DNA of 64,000 nucleotides, from assembly GCF_050003625.1 (NCBI RefSeq), contig NC_134400.1, positions 52,518,066-52,582,065 on the forward strand, in the 5' to 3' direction. Under the pieces are notes generated by a model. It was not told the DNA's origin and did no database searches. It saw only the letters and a program-made list of their open reading frames with translations. Position 1 is the stretch's first letter. Each line of letters begins with the position of its first letter. The position numbers and the translations under genes are program-made. Source of the DNA: Haematobia irritans. Its lineage: Eukaryota > Arthropoda > Insecta > Diptera > Muscidae. This document shows, one piece after another, positions 43,281-55,693 of the stretch.

Positions 43281-44575
43281 ATAAATATTGTATATGCATT
43301 TCGCCTTTGATATCGAATGGCAACCCTGGTAGCTAGAGCTATGTGTCGGGTGAGGTGGTCGGTGATATAGGGATTTCTCTGTGGTTAAAATTGTGGGGTT
43401 TTATTTGTGCCAGGATATAATGACAAACTTTTTCGAGAAGACATTTAAGACAGGCGTATGTATGGAATGAACGACCACAGGAATGACTGAGCAAAGGACA
43501 TTATGAACATTTTCATTTTATGCAAATACCCATGGCAAAGACAACGAGAACGAGAACAACAAATAACAAATTGACTTAATTTTTATTTTGGAAGAAATGT
43601 GCCAAAAGCAATTTATAAACACACTGCAGCTGAACATCAAAGGACGACCAAGTCTTCTCTAACCACCGATAAAGAAGACCAGCATCCGAGGCCACTATCC
43701 ACCGACATTCCTACATGAAGAAATGAGATTGCATGAGGAACTAGAGTAAATACTAAAACTCGATGTTAGTGCACAAAAATTGGATGATAATTAAAAATGT
43801 TGAAACTTATTATGATGATGATGATCATTATATTTTAACCACACACACAAACACCCATCCCCTTTGGTCCTTCCTTGTGTCCAGGCACCAAATTATGAAA
43901 TACAAAGTGAGTAAATAACAAAATAAATACTACACTAGAATTCCCATTAGCTGGGCGAAATGAATGTGCTTAAGAAGTAACTAACTAATTAATTTGGCTT
44001 CCGGCTATCAATTTTGGTTTTATTTTCCTTTAACTCGGTAAACTTTTGTAATTGGTTCTGTAAGTGGGTTCCAGTACAAAGGGTTAAGAGCCATAATGGT
44101 ATGGTGCTGAAAACATAATAAAAGCAATATGATTTCTTTAATCGATGAGCTCTAGGGAATCTAGAATATCGTCGGAATTGAATTAATTTGCAATATGAAT
44201 ATTATTGTCAGGATGTTTGAATACAGAAAGACAATTTCGTTTAAATTGAGCCAACGTTATTCAATAGGAAATTCATTACAATAACGAACAATTTCATTAT
44301 ATTAACCAAATAACCAGTGAAAATTATTATAAATATTAACTAAGAAAACTACAAAGTTCGGTTTCGATCGTAGCTCTCCTTCATGTACCTCCCATACAAT
44401 GGGCTCCAAAATATCTCATTGCATAAATGGGTGTATCTCACCCATATAGCAAAATGTCCGCATTTGGGAACGGAAATAGATCGCTCTTTGAAATGTTGTA
44501 TTGTTAGAGCCGAAATATTGACAAAGGGATGAGCCTATGGTTGAGACCCTAGATGGACCGGAACCATATTGACAG
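43281..44575. other. Unique DNA, no gene recognised
   Basis: No repeat family from this window is evident. A plus-strand stretch near 43660-43755 (HYPPTFLHEEMRLHEELE) looks protein-like but is preceded by a stop and has no context. A (GATGAT)n-type tract lies near 43815. Confidence 0.35.
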
Positions 44576-44814
44576 TAGAGCTCGACGGAGGCGGGGTTTT
44601 TTGGCCGAAGCCGAATCCGATGTTCAGCAAAAATGAAAACAACAATCGGCCGAAGCCGTTTATTTTACTGAAATTTGTAATTAAAAGAATGTTTTAGTTC
44701 AATATTATCATTTTTATGGCAATTTTAATGGTAATTCAGGTCATGTCTGAACTAACAGACTTTTTAGTATCCAAATTCAGTAGTTTGATATTATTAATGA
44801 CAAACAACCCAGCA

Positions 44815-45080
44815 AAAAAAATTGGAAGTTGTTCCACAAACATTTCTTTTAAAGCCCATCTCAGAATCCCCCATCGAGTTTTTTTAACTTCCGATGCAGT
44901 CCTTTTGGACAAGTCCACAAACATTTCTTCTAAAGCGCATCGTGGGATCCCCCAATAATTTTTTTTTTCCACTTCTGATGCAGTCCTTTTGGACAAGTGC
45001 ACAAACATTTTTTCTAAAGCGCATCTTGGGATCCCCCAATGATTTTTTCTACTTCCAATGCAGTCCTTGTGGACAAGTGT
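44815..45080. repeat. Tandem repeat, about 83-bp unit, three copies
   Basis: Each unit has GGACAAGTCCACAAACATTT, CTTCTAAAGCGCATC, GGGATCCCCCAATxATTTTT and CACTTCTGATGCAGTCC. Also present as a single inverted unit at 35270-35366. Confidence 0.75.
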
Positions 45081-45208
45081 TAGAAAAAAACGCAATCAAG
45101 CTATTTTAAGTGCAAATTTTGGACAATTAAAGTTTACAAAAAAATAGAAAACTAATAAAAAAATAAAAACAGAAAATTAATAAAAAAGTAAAAAAATAAT
45201 AATCAAAA

Positions 45209-47148
45209 ACAAGTATATACGGCCGTAAGTTCGGCCAGGCCGAAGCTTATGTACCCTCCATCATGGATTGCGTAGAAACTTCTTCTAAACACTGCCATCC
45301 ACAATCGAATTATTTAAGTTGCGGTAACGCTTGTCGATGGCAAGGTATCTTAAAACCTCCTAACACCATCTTCTAAATTGTATGTAAGTCCATACGTGGT
45401 ATATATTAAATCAAAAAAGATCGATCCAATACGTATATAATTCAGTTTGACAAAGTAGACATACAATTTTGACAAAATTTTCTACAGAAATAAAATTTTA
45501 GCAAAATTTTCTATAGAAATAAAATTTTCACAAAATTTTCTATAGAAATAAAAATTTTGACAAAATTTTCTATAGAAAGAAAATGTTGACAAAAATTTCT
45601 ACAGAAATAAAATTTTAACAAAATTTTCTATAGAAATAAACTTTTGACAAAATTTTCTATAGAAATAAAATCTTGGTAGATTATTTTTGGCTCGAGTGGC
45701 AACCATGATTATGAACCGAATAAAATTTGAACAAAATTTTCTATACAAATAAAATTTTGACAAAATTTTCTATAGAAATAAAATTTTGACAATGATGAAA
45801 ATTTTATTATGAACCGAATAAAATTTTAACAAAATTTTCTCTAGAAATAAAATTTTGACAAAATTTTCTATACAAATAAAATTTTTGGCTCTAGTGGCAA
45901 CCATGATTATGAACCGAATAAAATTTGAACAACATTTTCTATAGAAATAAAATTTTGACAAAATTTTCTATAGAAATAAAATTTTGACAATGATGAAAAT
46001 TTTATTATGAACCGAATAAAATTTTAACAAAATTTTCTATAGAAATAAAATTTTGGTAGATTATTTTTGGCTCTAGTGGCAACCATGATTATGAACCGAT
46101 ATGGACCAATTTTTGTGTGATTGGACCAATTTTGGTATGGTGGTTAGCGACCATATACTAACACCACGTTCCTAATTTGAACCGGATCGGATGAATTTTG
46201 CTCCTCCAAGAGGCTCCGGAGGTCAAATCTGGAGAACGTTTTATATGGGGGCTATATATAATTATGGACCGATATGGACCAATTCTGCCACGGTTGTTAA
46301 AGATCATATACTAACACCATGTTCCAAATTACAACCGGATTGGATGAAATTTGCTTCTCTTGGAGACTTCGCAAGCCAAATCTGGGGATCGGTTTATATG
46401 GGGGCTATATATAATTATGAACCGATGTGGACCAATTTTTGCATGGTTGTTAGAGACCTTATACCAATACCATGTGCCAAATTTCAGCCGGATCGGATGT
46501 AATTTGCTTCTCTTTGAGGCTTCGCAAGCCAAATCTGGAGATCGGTTTATATGGGGTCTATATATAATTATGGACCGATGTGGACCAATTTTTGCATGGT
46601 TGTTAGAGACCATATATCAACATTATGTACCAAATTTCAGCCGGATCGGATGAAATTTGCTTCTCTTAGAGGCTCGGAAAGCCAAATCGAGGGATCGGTT
46701 TATATGGGGGCTATATATAATTATGGACCGATGTGGACCAATTTTTTGCATGGTTGTTAGAGACCATATACTAACACCATATACTAAATTTCAGCCGGAT
46801 CGGATGAAATATGCTTCTGTTAGAGGCTCCACAAGCCAAATCTGAGGGTCCCTTTATATGGGGGCTATACGTAAAAGTGGACCGATATGGCCCATTTTCA
46901 ATACCATCCGACCTACTTCGATAACAACTTCTTGTGCCATGTTTCAAGTCGATAGCTTGTTTCGTTCGGAAGTTAGCGTGATTTCAACAGACGGACGGAC
47001 GGACGGACGGACATGCTTAGATCGACTCAGAATTTCACCACGACCCAGAATATATTTACTTTATGGGGTCTTAGAGCAATATTTCGATGTGTTACAAACG
47101 GAATGACAAAGTTAATATACCCCCATCCTATGATGGAGGGTATAAAAA
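45209..47148 (+). repeat. Family A repeat with internal minisatellite
   Basis: Full 5' ACAAGTATATACGGCCGTAA end, then TTCTAAATTGTATGTAAGTC, a 29-bp minisatellite block (45440-46090) and about five 153-bp units, terminal GTAAAAGTGGACCGATATGG module, (GGAC)5 tract, and 3' CCTATGATGGAGGGTATAAAAA. The minisatellite block itself repeats at a higher level: the GGCTCxAGTGGCAACCATGA boundary occurs three times (about 45688, 45890, 46072). Confidence 0.85.
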
Positions 47149-47154
47149 TAAATT

Positions 47155-47560
47155 TCATCCCCGCTGGAATTTGAACCTGTGCCGTTTGACTTTTTCGCTT
47201 CCATGGAAGTTCTTTTGAGAATGTTTTGCAAATTACGAGAATTTTTATTTTTTTTGTTTATTTTTAATGGAAAATATATTTATACGAAAATATATGCCGA
47301 AAATAAAAAATAAAAACGATGCATAACATAAGAAATATTTTTTAGAAAAATATTTGATAAAAAAAATTGCCGTTGGTGAGATTTGAACCTGCGTTTCTTA
47401 TTTTTTCGTTCGTACTAATAAAGAACATCTCGAGAAGCAATTATAATGTTATTCCTTGGTGTCGTATTACGATCATATCACAAACATTTGAATTGACCTT
47501 TCGACGCTTTATGTTCAATGGCGTTTGTGGCTGAGTGTGCTAAGGCGTTCTGTTATGGTC
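47155..47560. ncRNA. Cluster of three tRNA-like relics
   Basis: Minus strand: GGTTCAAATTCCAGCGGGG (box B-like plus 3' side) at 47158-47178; GGTTCAAATCTCACC at 47371-47388 followed by a T7 run. Plus strand: TGGCTGAGTGTGCTAAGGCG at 47528-47547, a good Leu/Ser-type box A, without an adjacent box B. These are partial tRNA-derived promoter pieces inside the F element, not tRNA genes. Confidence 0.4.
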
Positions 47561-47863
47561 GGGGCGAAAAAGTTTTCCAAATTGTAAAAATTAGATAATA
47601 GAAAAACAATAGTGTAATAAAACATATGAATGAAAAAAAAGTGAAATTGGTTAAAAATTTTTTTTTTTGCTTTTTAAATTTCTTCATTCAAATTAACTTC
47701 CAGGACACAACTTCTAAAGCAATGCAAAGGATCCAAAAAGGGAGTACTTCCGTCCTATGACAAGCCCATGTTAAATTCATTGGAGATGATCCAAGTTTGT
47801 ACTACTTCCGGATCACAGATTGGGGATCCAAACTACTTTTTTGGAAGCTCTTTTTTTGCTCGG

Positions 47864-48126
47864 AAGGATTTTATTTGTATTGGATGTTTTGACTGAGACA
47901 AATTCAACACTGGGACAATTCGATATGAAATAAATTATTCAAGAAGCTTCGGGTTCAGCTAATCGGCTCATGACGCCGAAGATCGATTCGTAGCTGGATA
48001 TCAATTTTCGGCCGAATGCCAAAGGCGATTTTTCGGTCGAGCTCTAATTGGCAGGCCTTTAAAATGGGCCACCGTGGAAATGGAAAAAATGTTCCAACTT
48101 TTAATTTTTTTAGAATTTTAGCTCGT
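47864..48126. other. Right arm of M and spacer
   Basis: GGCCGAATGCC-type motif of M to 48046, then 80 bp with no features before the B hairpin. Confidence 0.4.
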
Positions 48127-48965
48127 TATACCCTTCACCACTACTGTGGTACAGGGTATATATAGCTTTCGCACGATTTACACTCCTATGGTCCTAGAGG
48201 CCAATGTTTTGTTCCGATTTAAGTGAAAGTTTGCACAGGGAGTAGAATTGACATTAAAAATATGCACACCGAATTTGGTTGAAATTGGTTCAGTTTTAGC
48301 TTCCATATATAGCTTTCGCCCGATTTACAGTCCTATGGTCCCAGAGACCAAAGGTTTACTCCGAGTTACGTTCAATTTTGCACATTAATATTATAAATAT
48401 GCGTACCGAATTTGGCTGCAATCGGTTGAAATTTAAATATAGCTTTCGCCCGATTTACACTCCTATGGTCCCAGAGACCAAAGGTTTACTCTGAGTTACG
48501 TAAAATTTTGCACAGGGAGTAGAACTAGCATTATAAAAATGCATACCGAATTTCGTTGAAATCAGATTTAGATATAGGTTCCATATATATCTCTCGTCCG
48601 ATTTACAGTCATATGACTACCGAAGATCAAAATTTCACTCGGTTTTGCTTTAAATTATGCACAGGGAATGGAATTAACATTTTTACAATGAATGCAAAAT
48701 TTAGTTCAAATTGGTTCAATTTTAGATATAGCAGAATTATATATCTTTCGTCCGATACGCACTTATAAGGTCAAAATTTCACTCCGATTTACTTGAAGTT
48801 TTGCACAGAGAGTACGACTAACACTTGCTATACATGCCAAATTTGGTCACGTAGACCAAAGTTTCATTTCGAAAGTTTTGAAGTTTTGCACTGAGAGTTC
48901 AATTAAAATTGTTCAATTAAAATTGTGACGGGCGGGCCCGACTTTAGACTTTCCTTACATGTTTT
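48127..48965 (-). repeat. Family B repeat, internally deleted
   Basis: Hairpin TATACCCTTCACCACTACTG / TGTGGTACAGGGTATA leads directly into units (CTTTCGCCCGATTTACA, GGTCCCAGAGACCAAAGG, TTTTGCACAGGGAGTAGAA), so the GTCY tract and core are missing. Ends GGCGGGCCCGACTTTAGACT and CTTACATGTTTT. Confidence 0.75.
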
Positions 48966-49853
48966 TTAATGAATTTGGAAATACGAGACTTGAAACACAC
49001 CCTAAGAACGGACAAGCTAATGTAAAATTCATCTCTTCTGACTCACTTCGGGATCCAGAAAGAATATTTACCTACCCACATTCATAAAAAGTTAACCTAA
49101 ACTTTAAACCTACTATTACCAAACAAATTCATTCGATATACAAATGTGTTAAGGACAACTTAAATTTTAAAATTCAGGCTCGACTACAAATAGAAATTAT
49201 GCCATGTTTAGGCCGGTACTCTGTTCGGTTTTCGCGTTGAAACTACATACAAAAGCAAAAAATGCGAAAAACTAGCGACATTTTTTCCATTTGTTTTTTC
49301 GAGCTGAAAACTGAATTAAGAAATAATTTATTTAATAAAACTATTTGTGTTAACATATTGTTCCGAAAATAGGCAAAAGATCAAAGGAGTAGCAGATCAA
49401 TTGCCCAAGGAAAAATAAAATGTTAATTTTGTAATAGCAAGCAGCAACCACCAACTTAAATAGCGCTCCCTGTTACCTAAATAAACACCGCTTTCTATGT
49501 GCGAAATAATGGTTTCTATAAAAAATTTTCGCAAGAATGAACATAGTACCGGCCTTTTCAAGTAAACAAAGGTGTTCAAAATAAAGTTTTGAAAGACTTT
49601 TGAAAGCTTTTTTGCTTTGTAGTAATGATACATAAAGTCAACAAATTTAAAGACGATTTCATTAATTTTAGAGGATTTTTCAGAAGCCAAGCTTACCTTA
49701 GTCAAATGGAATTTTCTTTCATATAGATATACCCAGTTTTATCTCGACTTCATTGAAAAGTTTATAGACTTTTGAGCAAGGAAAACCCTTTTAGCTTTGT
49801 ATCATGATGTATAATTTTGAAGAATTTTTCGGAAATATTAAAGTCAAGTTGTA
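48966..49853. other. No gene; D-MITE trace at the right
   Basis: Nothing recognisable to about 49712. 49715-49852 contains inverse D-type text (CTTCATTGAAAAGTTTATAG, GACTTTTGAGCAAGGAAAA). Confidence 0.4.
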
Positions 49854-51285
49854 CACCCAGAAAAAAGTGCCTTCGAAACTAAAGGAAAAATTTTTCATCA
49901 ATATAGTTTATCCATTTTATTTCCATCAAGGTAAATTTTTGTGAAAAATAATAAAATTTACTCGTTTCAGTAAAAAAAAATCCTATACTGTAAGCAGTTA
50001 GGAATAGTTCATTAACTAGAATAAGGCATGGAATTTTACTCATACTATTTTCTTCGCTGGGTATAAGAATTTACTACTGAAAAAGAAAATTTTATTCACC
50101 GATAACAAAGCATTCGTAAAAATAAACAATCCCCGAACTAAAACCAAGTTTCCTCAAAATTAGTAAAATTTCTTATAAAATGATAATTCTGACTTCCTTT
50201 ATTATAGAAAGCTTATCATACATACGAATAACACTTGGCATAGAAAAATATTTTAGTTCATTCGTACTAAGAAGTATTCAATCCTTTCAAAACTTAAGGA
50301 AACACACTTGTTAGAATATAGAATATAGAATCTATTGTCTACCTGTATTCGATACTTGTCATCGTAATCGATGTGTTTGCGCGTGGGTGTAGTCGATATG
50401 TTTGCGCGTCGGTTGTTTTTTCTAGTTGGAATCGCGTTGTTTTGGTATACGGAGAGATTGTTAAAAAATAATATGGTAAAATAATATAATAAATAACAAA
50501 TAAAATATATAAAATATTTGTTATTTTAAATTAGTGAGAAAAAATTTTCGTTTTTAAAAATAAATCTATCAATGTTCGTGATAGTGTATAAAGGAAGAAA
50601 ACACCAGCAGAATAACAACCCTTTCATTTGTCTTCATTTTGGAATCTTCAATTATCAGGTAATATTCAGTGACGCTAACCTTTTGCAACAAAAATGTTTT
50701 ATGATTTTTTATATTTGTACGTATTGAAATTGTAAAAGGAGGACAAAATCGTTAGGCAGCAACTTATTAAAAGTGAAAAGTACAAGAAGAAGAAAAAGTG
50801 CGTTTTACAGTTGATAATATCACACGGAAATTGGAAATAGTGGAATAATAAACTAATATTTCAAAGAGATTCGATGCTGTTGATTACTAATAAATATATT
50901 CAATATATTAATAAAACATGTCTTTTATTGAAGATAAAATTGCTTATAGAAATAAATAAAATTGTATTTAAAAACGAAGGTAAGCAGTTCTAATTATGAA
51001 GTAAAAGTTTTACCACAAATGTGTAAGATTTGTCGAAATGAATGAAAAAATTTCCATAAAATCATTCCATATATGAATTCAAATTAGTTAAATTTTTTCA
51101 TTCTGTAGTATAGTGGTATATAAATATAGGAAAATGTTAACTAATATATGGAATACATTATTCCTAATTTCTACGAAAATCACATCGTTCAAACAAATAT
51201 AAATGTCTTTGGCGCTATACGAAGTTCAACTTTCTTCACAATGAGTTCATTTTAACTTAAAGAAGGGGTCACTTTTTTCTGGGTG
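49854..51285. mobile_element. E-type element with CACCCAGAAAAAAGTG ends
   Basis: Inverted ends CACCCAGAAAAAAGTG at 49854 and CACTTTTTTCTGGGTG ending at 51285, flanked by TA on both sides (49852-49853, 51286-51287). 1432 bp with no long open frame. Inside, TCGATGTGTTTGCGCGT (50368) and TCGATATGTTTGCGCGT (50393) are a GC-containing tandem pair in AT-rich DNA. Non-autonomous DNA transposon; superfamily unresolved. Confidence 0.7.
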
Positions 51286-51413
51286 TAGTCAACAACAATA
51301 TTTCCTTGTATTTAAATTCACTTAGCTTTAAGGACAAATAACTTTAATGGAAACTTCTCAACTTTTGGACACGGAAAAAAGCTTTATATCATAGAATTGC
51401 GTCTTTTTTGCTA
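51286..51413. other. Short spacer
   Basis: No features seen between E and C. Confidence 0.3.
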
Positions 51414-54086
51414 CACCCTCAAAAAAAAAATCGCTTCTCTAACATATGTTCCAAGCATATTTTGCAGGAAGCACATATATTATTGGACACTGCCGAAACA
51501 TTAATATGCTTGTTTTATGTGAACATATTATATGTTTGGAAGCATTTTGAGACCAAAAATAATATATGCTTGGAAGAATTTTCCCCAAAGAAGATTGTGC
51601 TCATTCCATCACATAATTTTCACATCCACGAATTTTTTTATACCCTCCACCATAGGATGGGGGTATATTAACTTTGTCATTCCGTTTGTAACACATCGAA
51701 ATATTGCTCTAAGACCCCATAAAGTATATATATTCTGGGTCGTGGTGAAATTCTGAGTCGATCTAAGCATGTCCGTCCGTCCGTCCGTCTGTCCGTCTGT
51801 CCGTCTGTCCGTCTGTCCGGCTGTCCGTCCGTCTGTGGAAATCACGCTAACTTCCGAACGAAACAAGCTATCGACTTGAAACTTGGCACAAGTAGTTATT
51901 ATTGATGTAGGTCGGATGGTATTGAAAATGGGCCATATCGGACCACGTTTACGTATAGCCCCCATATAAACCGATCCCCAAATTTGGCTTGGGGAGCCTC
52001 CCGGAGCAGCAAAATTCATCCGATCCGGTTGAAATTTGGTACGTGGTCTTAGTATACGGTCTCTAACAACCATGCAAAAATTGGTCCATATCGGTCCATA
52101 ATTATATATAGCCCCCATATAAACCGATCCCCAGATTTGACCTCCGGAGCCTCTTGGAGGGGCAAAATTCATCCGATCCGATTGATATTTGGTACCTGAT
52201 GTTAGTATGTGGTCTCTAACAACCATGCAAAAATTGGTCCATATCGGTCCATAATTATATATAGCCCCCATATAAACCGATCCCCAGATTTGACCTCCGG
52301 AGACTTTTGGAGGGGCAAAATTCATCCGATCCGGTTGAAATTTGGTACCTGATGTTAGTATACGGCCTCTAACAACCATGCAAAAATTGGTTCATATCGG
52401 TCCATAATTATATATAGCTCCCATATAAACCGATCCCCAGATTTAACCACCGGTGCCTCTTGGAGGAGCAAAATTCATCCGATCCGGTTGAAATTTAGTA
52501 CGTGGTCTTAGTATACTGTTTTTAACAACCATGCAAAAATTGGTCCATATCGGTCCATAATTATATATAGCCCCCATATAAACCGATCCCCAGATTTGAC
52601 CTCCGGAGCCTCTTGGAGGGGCAAAATTCATCCGATCCGGTTGAAATTTGGTACCCGATGTTAGTTTACGGCCTCTCATAACCATACAAAAATTGGTCCA
52701 TATCGGTCCATAATTATATATAGCCCCCATATAAACCGATCCCCAGATTTGAACTCCGGAGCCTCTTGGAAGAGCAAAATTCATCCGATCCAGTTGAAAT
52801 TTGGTACATGGTGTTAGTATATGGTCTCTAACAACCATGCAAAAATTGGTCCATATCGGTCCATAATTATATATAGTTCCCATATAAACCGTCCCCAGAT
52901 TTGACGTCCGGAACCTCTTGGAGGAGCAAAAGTCATCCGATACGGTTGAAATTTGGTACATTTTGTCAATATATGGCCTCTAACAGCCATGTAAAAATTG
53001 GTCCATATCGGTCTGTAGTTATATATACATGACTTATTACACAAAATTTGGTCCATATCGCCAAAAATAATCTACCAAAACTTTATTTCCATAGAAAATT
53101 TTGTCAAATTTTATTACTATAGAAAGTTTTGTCAAAATTTCATTTCTATAGAAAGTTTTGTCAAAAGTTTATTTCTATACAAATGTTTGTCAAAATTTTA
53201 TTTCCATAGAAAATTTTGTCAAAATTTTATTTCTATAGAAAATTTTGTAATCTACCTAAACTTTATTTCCATAGAAAATTTTGTCAAATTTTATTACTAT
53301 AGAAAGTTTTGTTAAAATTTCATTTCTATAGAAAGTTTTGTCAAAAGTTTATTTCTATAGAAATGTTTGTCAAAATTTTATTTCTATAGAAAATTTTGTA
53401 AAAAATTTATTTCTGTAGAAAATTTTGTCAACATTTTATTTCTATACAAAATTTTGTCAAAATTTTATTTCTATACAATATTTTGTCAACATTTTATTTC
53501 TATAGAAATTTTTGTCAAAATTGTATTGCTATAGAAAATTTTGTCAACATTTTACTTCCATAGAAAATTTTGTCAACATTTTATTTCTATAGAAAATTTT
53601 GTCAAGTTTTTATTTCTATAGAAAATTTTGTCAAATTTTTATTTCTATAGAAAATTTTGTCAAAATTTTATTTCTATAGAAAATTTTGTCAAACTAGATT
53701 ATATACGTATTTAATCGGCCTTTTTTTGTTTAATATATACCCCATATGGGCTAACTTACAATTTAGAAGACAGTGTTAAAAAGTTTTACGATACCTTGCC
53801 ATCGGCAAGTGTTATCGCAACCCAAGTAATTCGATTGTGGATGACAGTCTTTCGTAGAAGTTTCTACGCAATCCATGGTGGAGGGTACATAAGATTCGGC
53901 CTGGCCGAACTTACGGCCGTATATACTTGTTAGTTCTTGGCACCTTTTTCTGTTATACAAATAATGTTGAAGAAATTATTCAAGTTTATAAATTTTTAAA
54001 ATTTTACCTTTCGCCTGGACGTAGAATCGAACCGAGGGCCATACAGTTTGAAAGACAACACACACTGGGCTACGTAGCTGTTATAC
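51414..54086 (-). mobile_element. Family C element split by a complete A element
   Basis: Left CACCCTCAAAAAAAAAATCG next to TA, subterminal AACATATGTTCCAAGCATAT motifs, then A (51637-53930) inserted in the CCACGAATTTTTTTA stretch. C resumes with GTTCTTGGCACCTTTTTCTG and the inverted T2 tRNA-like module (54005-54085), then stops. Confidence 0.8.
51637..53930 (-). repeat. Family A element, complete, twin of 61098-63442
   Basis: Full length about 2.3 kb. In element orientation: ACAAGTATATACGGCCGTAA, GC hairpin, CATCCACAATCGAATTACTT, 29-bp minisatellite (53060-53700), seven 153-bp units, the terminal GTAAACGTGGTCCGATATGG variant, a long (GGAC)n with GCCGGACAGACGG, and CCTATGGTGGAGGGTATA. The unit translations are almost identical to those of the copy at 61098-63442, including private variants, although the two sit at different positions in two different C elements. 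Confidence 0.9.
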
Positions 54087-54231
54087 GAGGGAAAATCGGA
54101 AACTTCTTAGCCTAGCACAAAAAGCGCGGTATAAACAGAAAAAAATTAAGTGTTTTGGAAACTTCTATCTCTGTTATGAACACTCCTCATATAGAAACAG
54201 GTGTTCAAAAGAGACGCATCCGCAATTTGTA
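54087..54231. other. Short unassigned segment
   Basis: No repeat or gene identified between the broken C and the B hairpin. Confidence 0.3.
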
Positions 54232-55692
54232 TACCCTTCACCACTACTGTGGTACAGGGTATAATAAGTTTGTGCATTTGTATGTAACGCCAAGAAGGAA
54301 AAGTGTGAGACCCATCGTTTAGTATACCGATCGTCTTAGAATTAAATTCTTTTTGTGCGCAAAGTACAGGTCGCAGTTTAAGTCCGATCGTCCTCAAATT
54401 TGGCATAGGGTCGTTTTTTGGGACAAAGACAATCGCTATTGATTTCGGAAAAATCGGTTCAGATATAGATATAGCTGCCATAAATATTTATACCCGATCT
54501 GGTTATAATTTGCGTGTTTATCAACCGATGTTCTCCAAATTCAGTACATCCGAATATTTTATGAGTGTCGAAAAACTTACAAAATATCACCCAAATCGGT
54601 TCAGATTTAGATATAGCTCCCATATATAGCTTTCGTCCGATTTACACTCATTTGCCCACAGAGGCCAATTTTTTGCTCCGATTTAGTTGAACTTGTGCAT
54701 AGGGAGTACAATTAGCATTGTAACTATGCGTGCCAAATTTGGTTGAAATCGGTTCAGATGTAGATATAGCTCCCATATATAGCTTTCGCCCGATTTACAC
54801 TCATATGACCACAGAGGCCAATTTTTAACTCCGATTTAGTTAAAATTTTGCACAGTGAGTAGAATTAGCATTGTAGCTATGCGTGCCAAATTTGGTTGAA
54901 ATCGGTTCAGATTTAGATATATCTCCCATATATAGCTTTCGCCCGATTTACACTCATATGACCACAGAGGCCAATTTTTAACTCCGATTTAGTTGAAATT
55001 TTGCACAGTGAGTAGAATTAGCATTGTAGCTATGCGTGCCAAATTTGGTTGAAATCGGTTCTGGTTTAGATATAGCTCCCATATATAGCTTTCGCCCGAT
55101 TTACACTCATATGACCACAGAGGCCAATTTTTAACTCCGATTTAGTTGAAATTTTGCGCAGGGAGTAGAATTAGCATTGTAGCTATGCGTGCCAAATCTG
55201 GTTGAAATCGGTTCAGATTTAGATATAGCTCCCATATATATGTTTTTCTGATTTCGACAAAAATGGTCAAACTACCAACATTTTCCTTGTAAAATCGCCC
55301 TACTTAGACGAAAAATTGTAAAAATGACTCTAATTTTCCTAAACTTTTAATACATATATATCGAGCGATAAATCATAAATAAACTTTTGCGAAGTTTCCT
55401 TAAAATTGCTTCAGATTTAAATGTTTCCCATATTTTTTTTTTTACTAAAATTGTGTTCCACCCTAGTGCATTAGCCAATTTAAATTTTGAGTCTATAGAT
55501 TTTGTAAAAGTCTATCAAATTCTGTCCAAATCGAGTGATATTTAAATGTATGTATTTGAGACAAACCTTTATATATAGCACCCAACACATTTGACGGATG
55601 TGATATGTTATCTAAAATTTAGATCTACGAAGTGGTGTAGGGTATAATATAGTCGGCTCCGCCCGACTTTAGACTTTCCTTACTTGTTTTAC
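54232..55692 (-). repeat. Family B repeat, well preserved
   Basis: Hairpin TATACCCTTCACCACTACTG / GGTACAGGGTATAATAAG, core TTTAGTATACCGATCG, then units with GAAATCGGTTCAGATTTAGA at 54745, 54898, 55051 and 55204: exact 153-bp spacing. Closing part CATATATATCGAGCGATAAA, AGTCGGCTCCGCCCGACT hairpin, CTTACTTGTTTT at 55690. The GTCY tract is deleted in this copy. Confidence 0.85.
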
Positions 55693-55693
55693 A

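Larger units (their letters stand above)
44808..47863. mobile_element. F-type element with tandem repeats and nested A
   Basis: Left CCCAGCAAAAAAAATTGGAA, right TTTTTTGGAAGCTCTTTTTTTGC. Just inside the left end is a three-copy tandem of about 82-85 bp (44815-45080). A family A element is inserted at 45209-47148, and the right arm has tRNA-like relics (47155-47560). Non-coding. Confidence 0.55.
44576..48046. mobile_element. Outer element M with TAGAGCTCGAC ends
   Basis: Left TAGAGCTCGACGG at 44576 and right CGGTCGAGCTCTA ending at 48046 are inverted; both sides continue with GGCCGAA motifs (TTTTTGGCCGAAGCCGAATC; TTTTCGGCCGAATGCC). Most of the interior is later insertions: F (44808-47863) holding A (45209-47148). 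What remains of M is about 400 bp, so it is MITE-sized. No coding region. Confidence 0.5.

Noticed and set aside
51609..53056. Long minus-strand open frames (256, 172, 80 codons) and their plus-strand twins at 62030-63315 as protein genes
   Set aside because: They consist of a 51-codon translation of the 153-bp tandem repeat and continue into the (GGAC)n microsatellite and the 3' hairpin of the same non-coding element.
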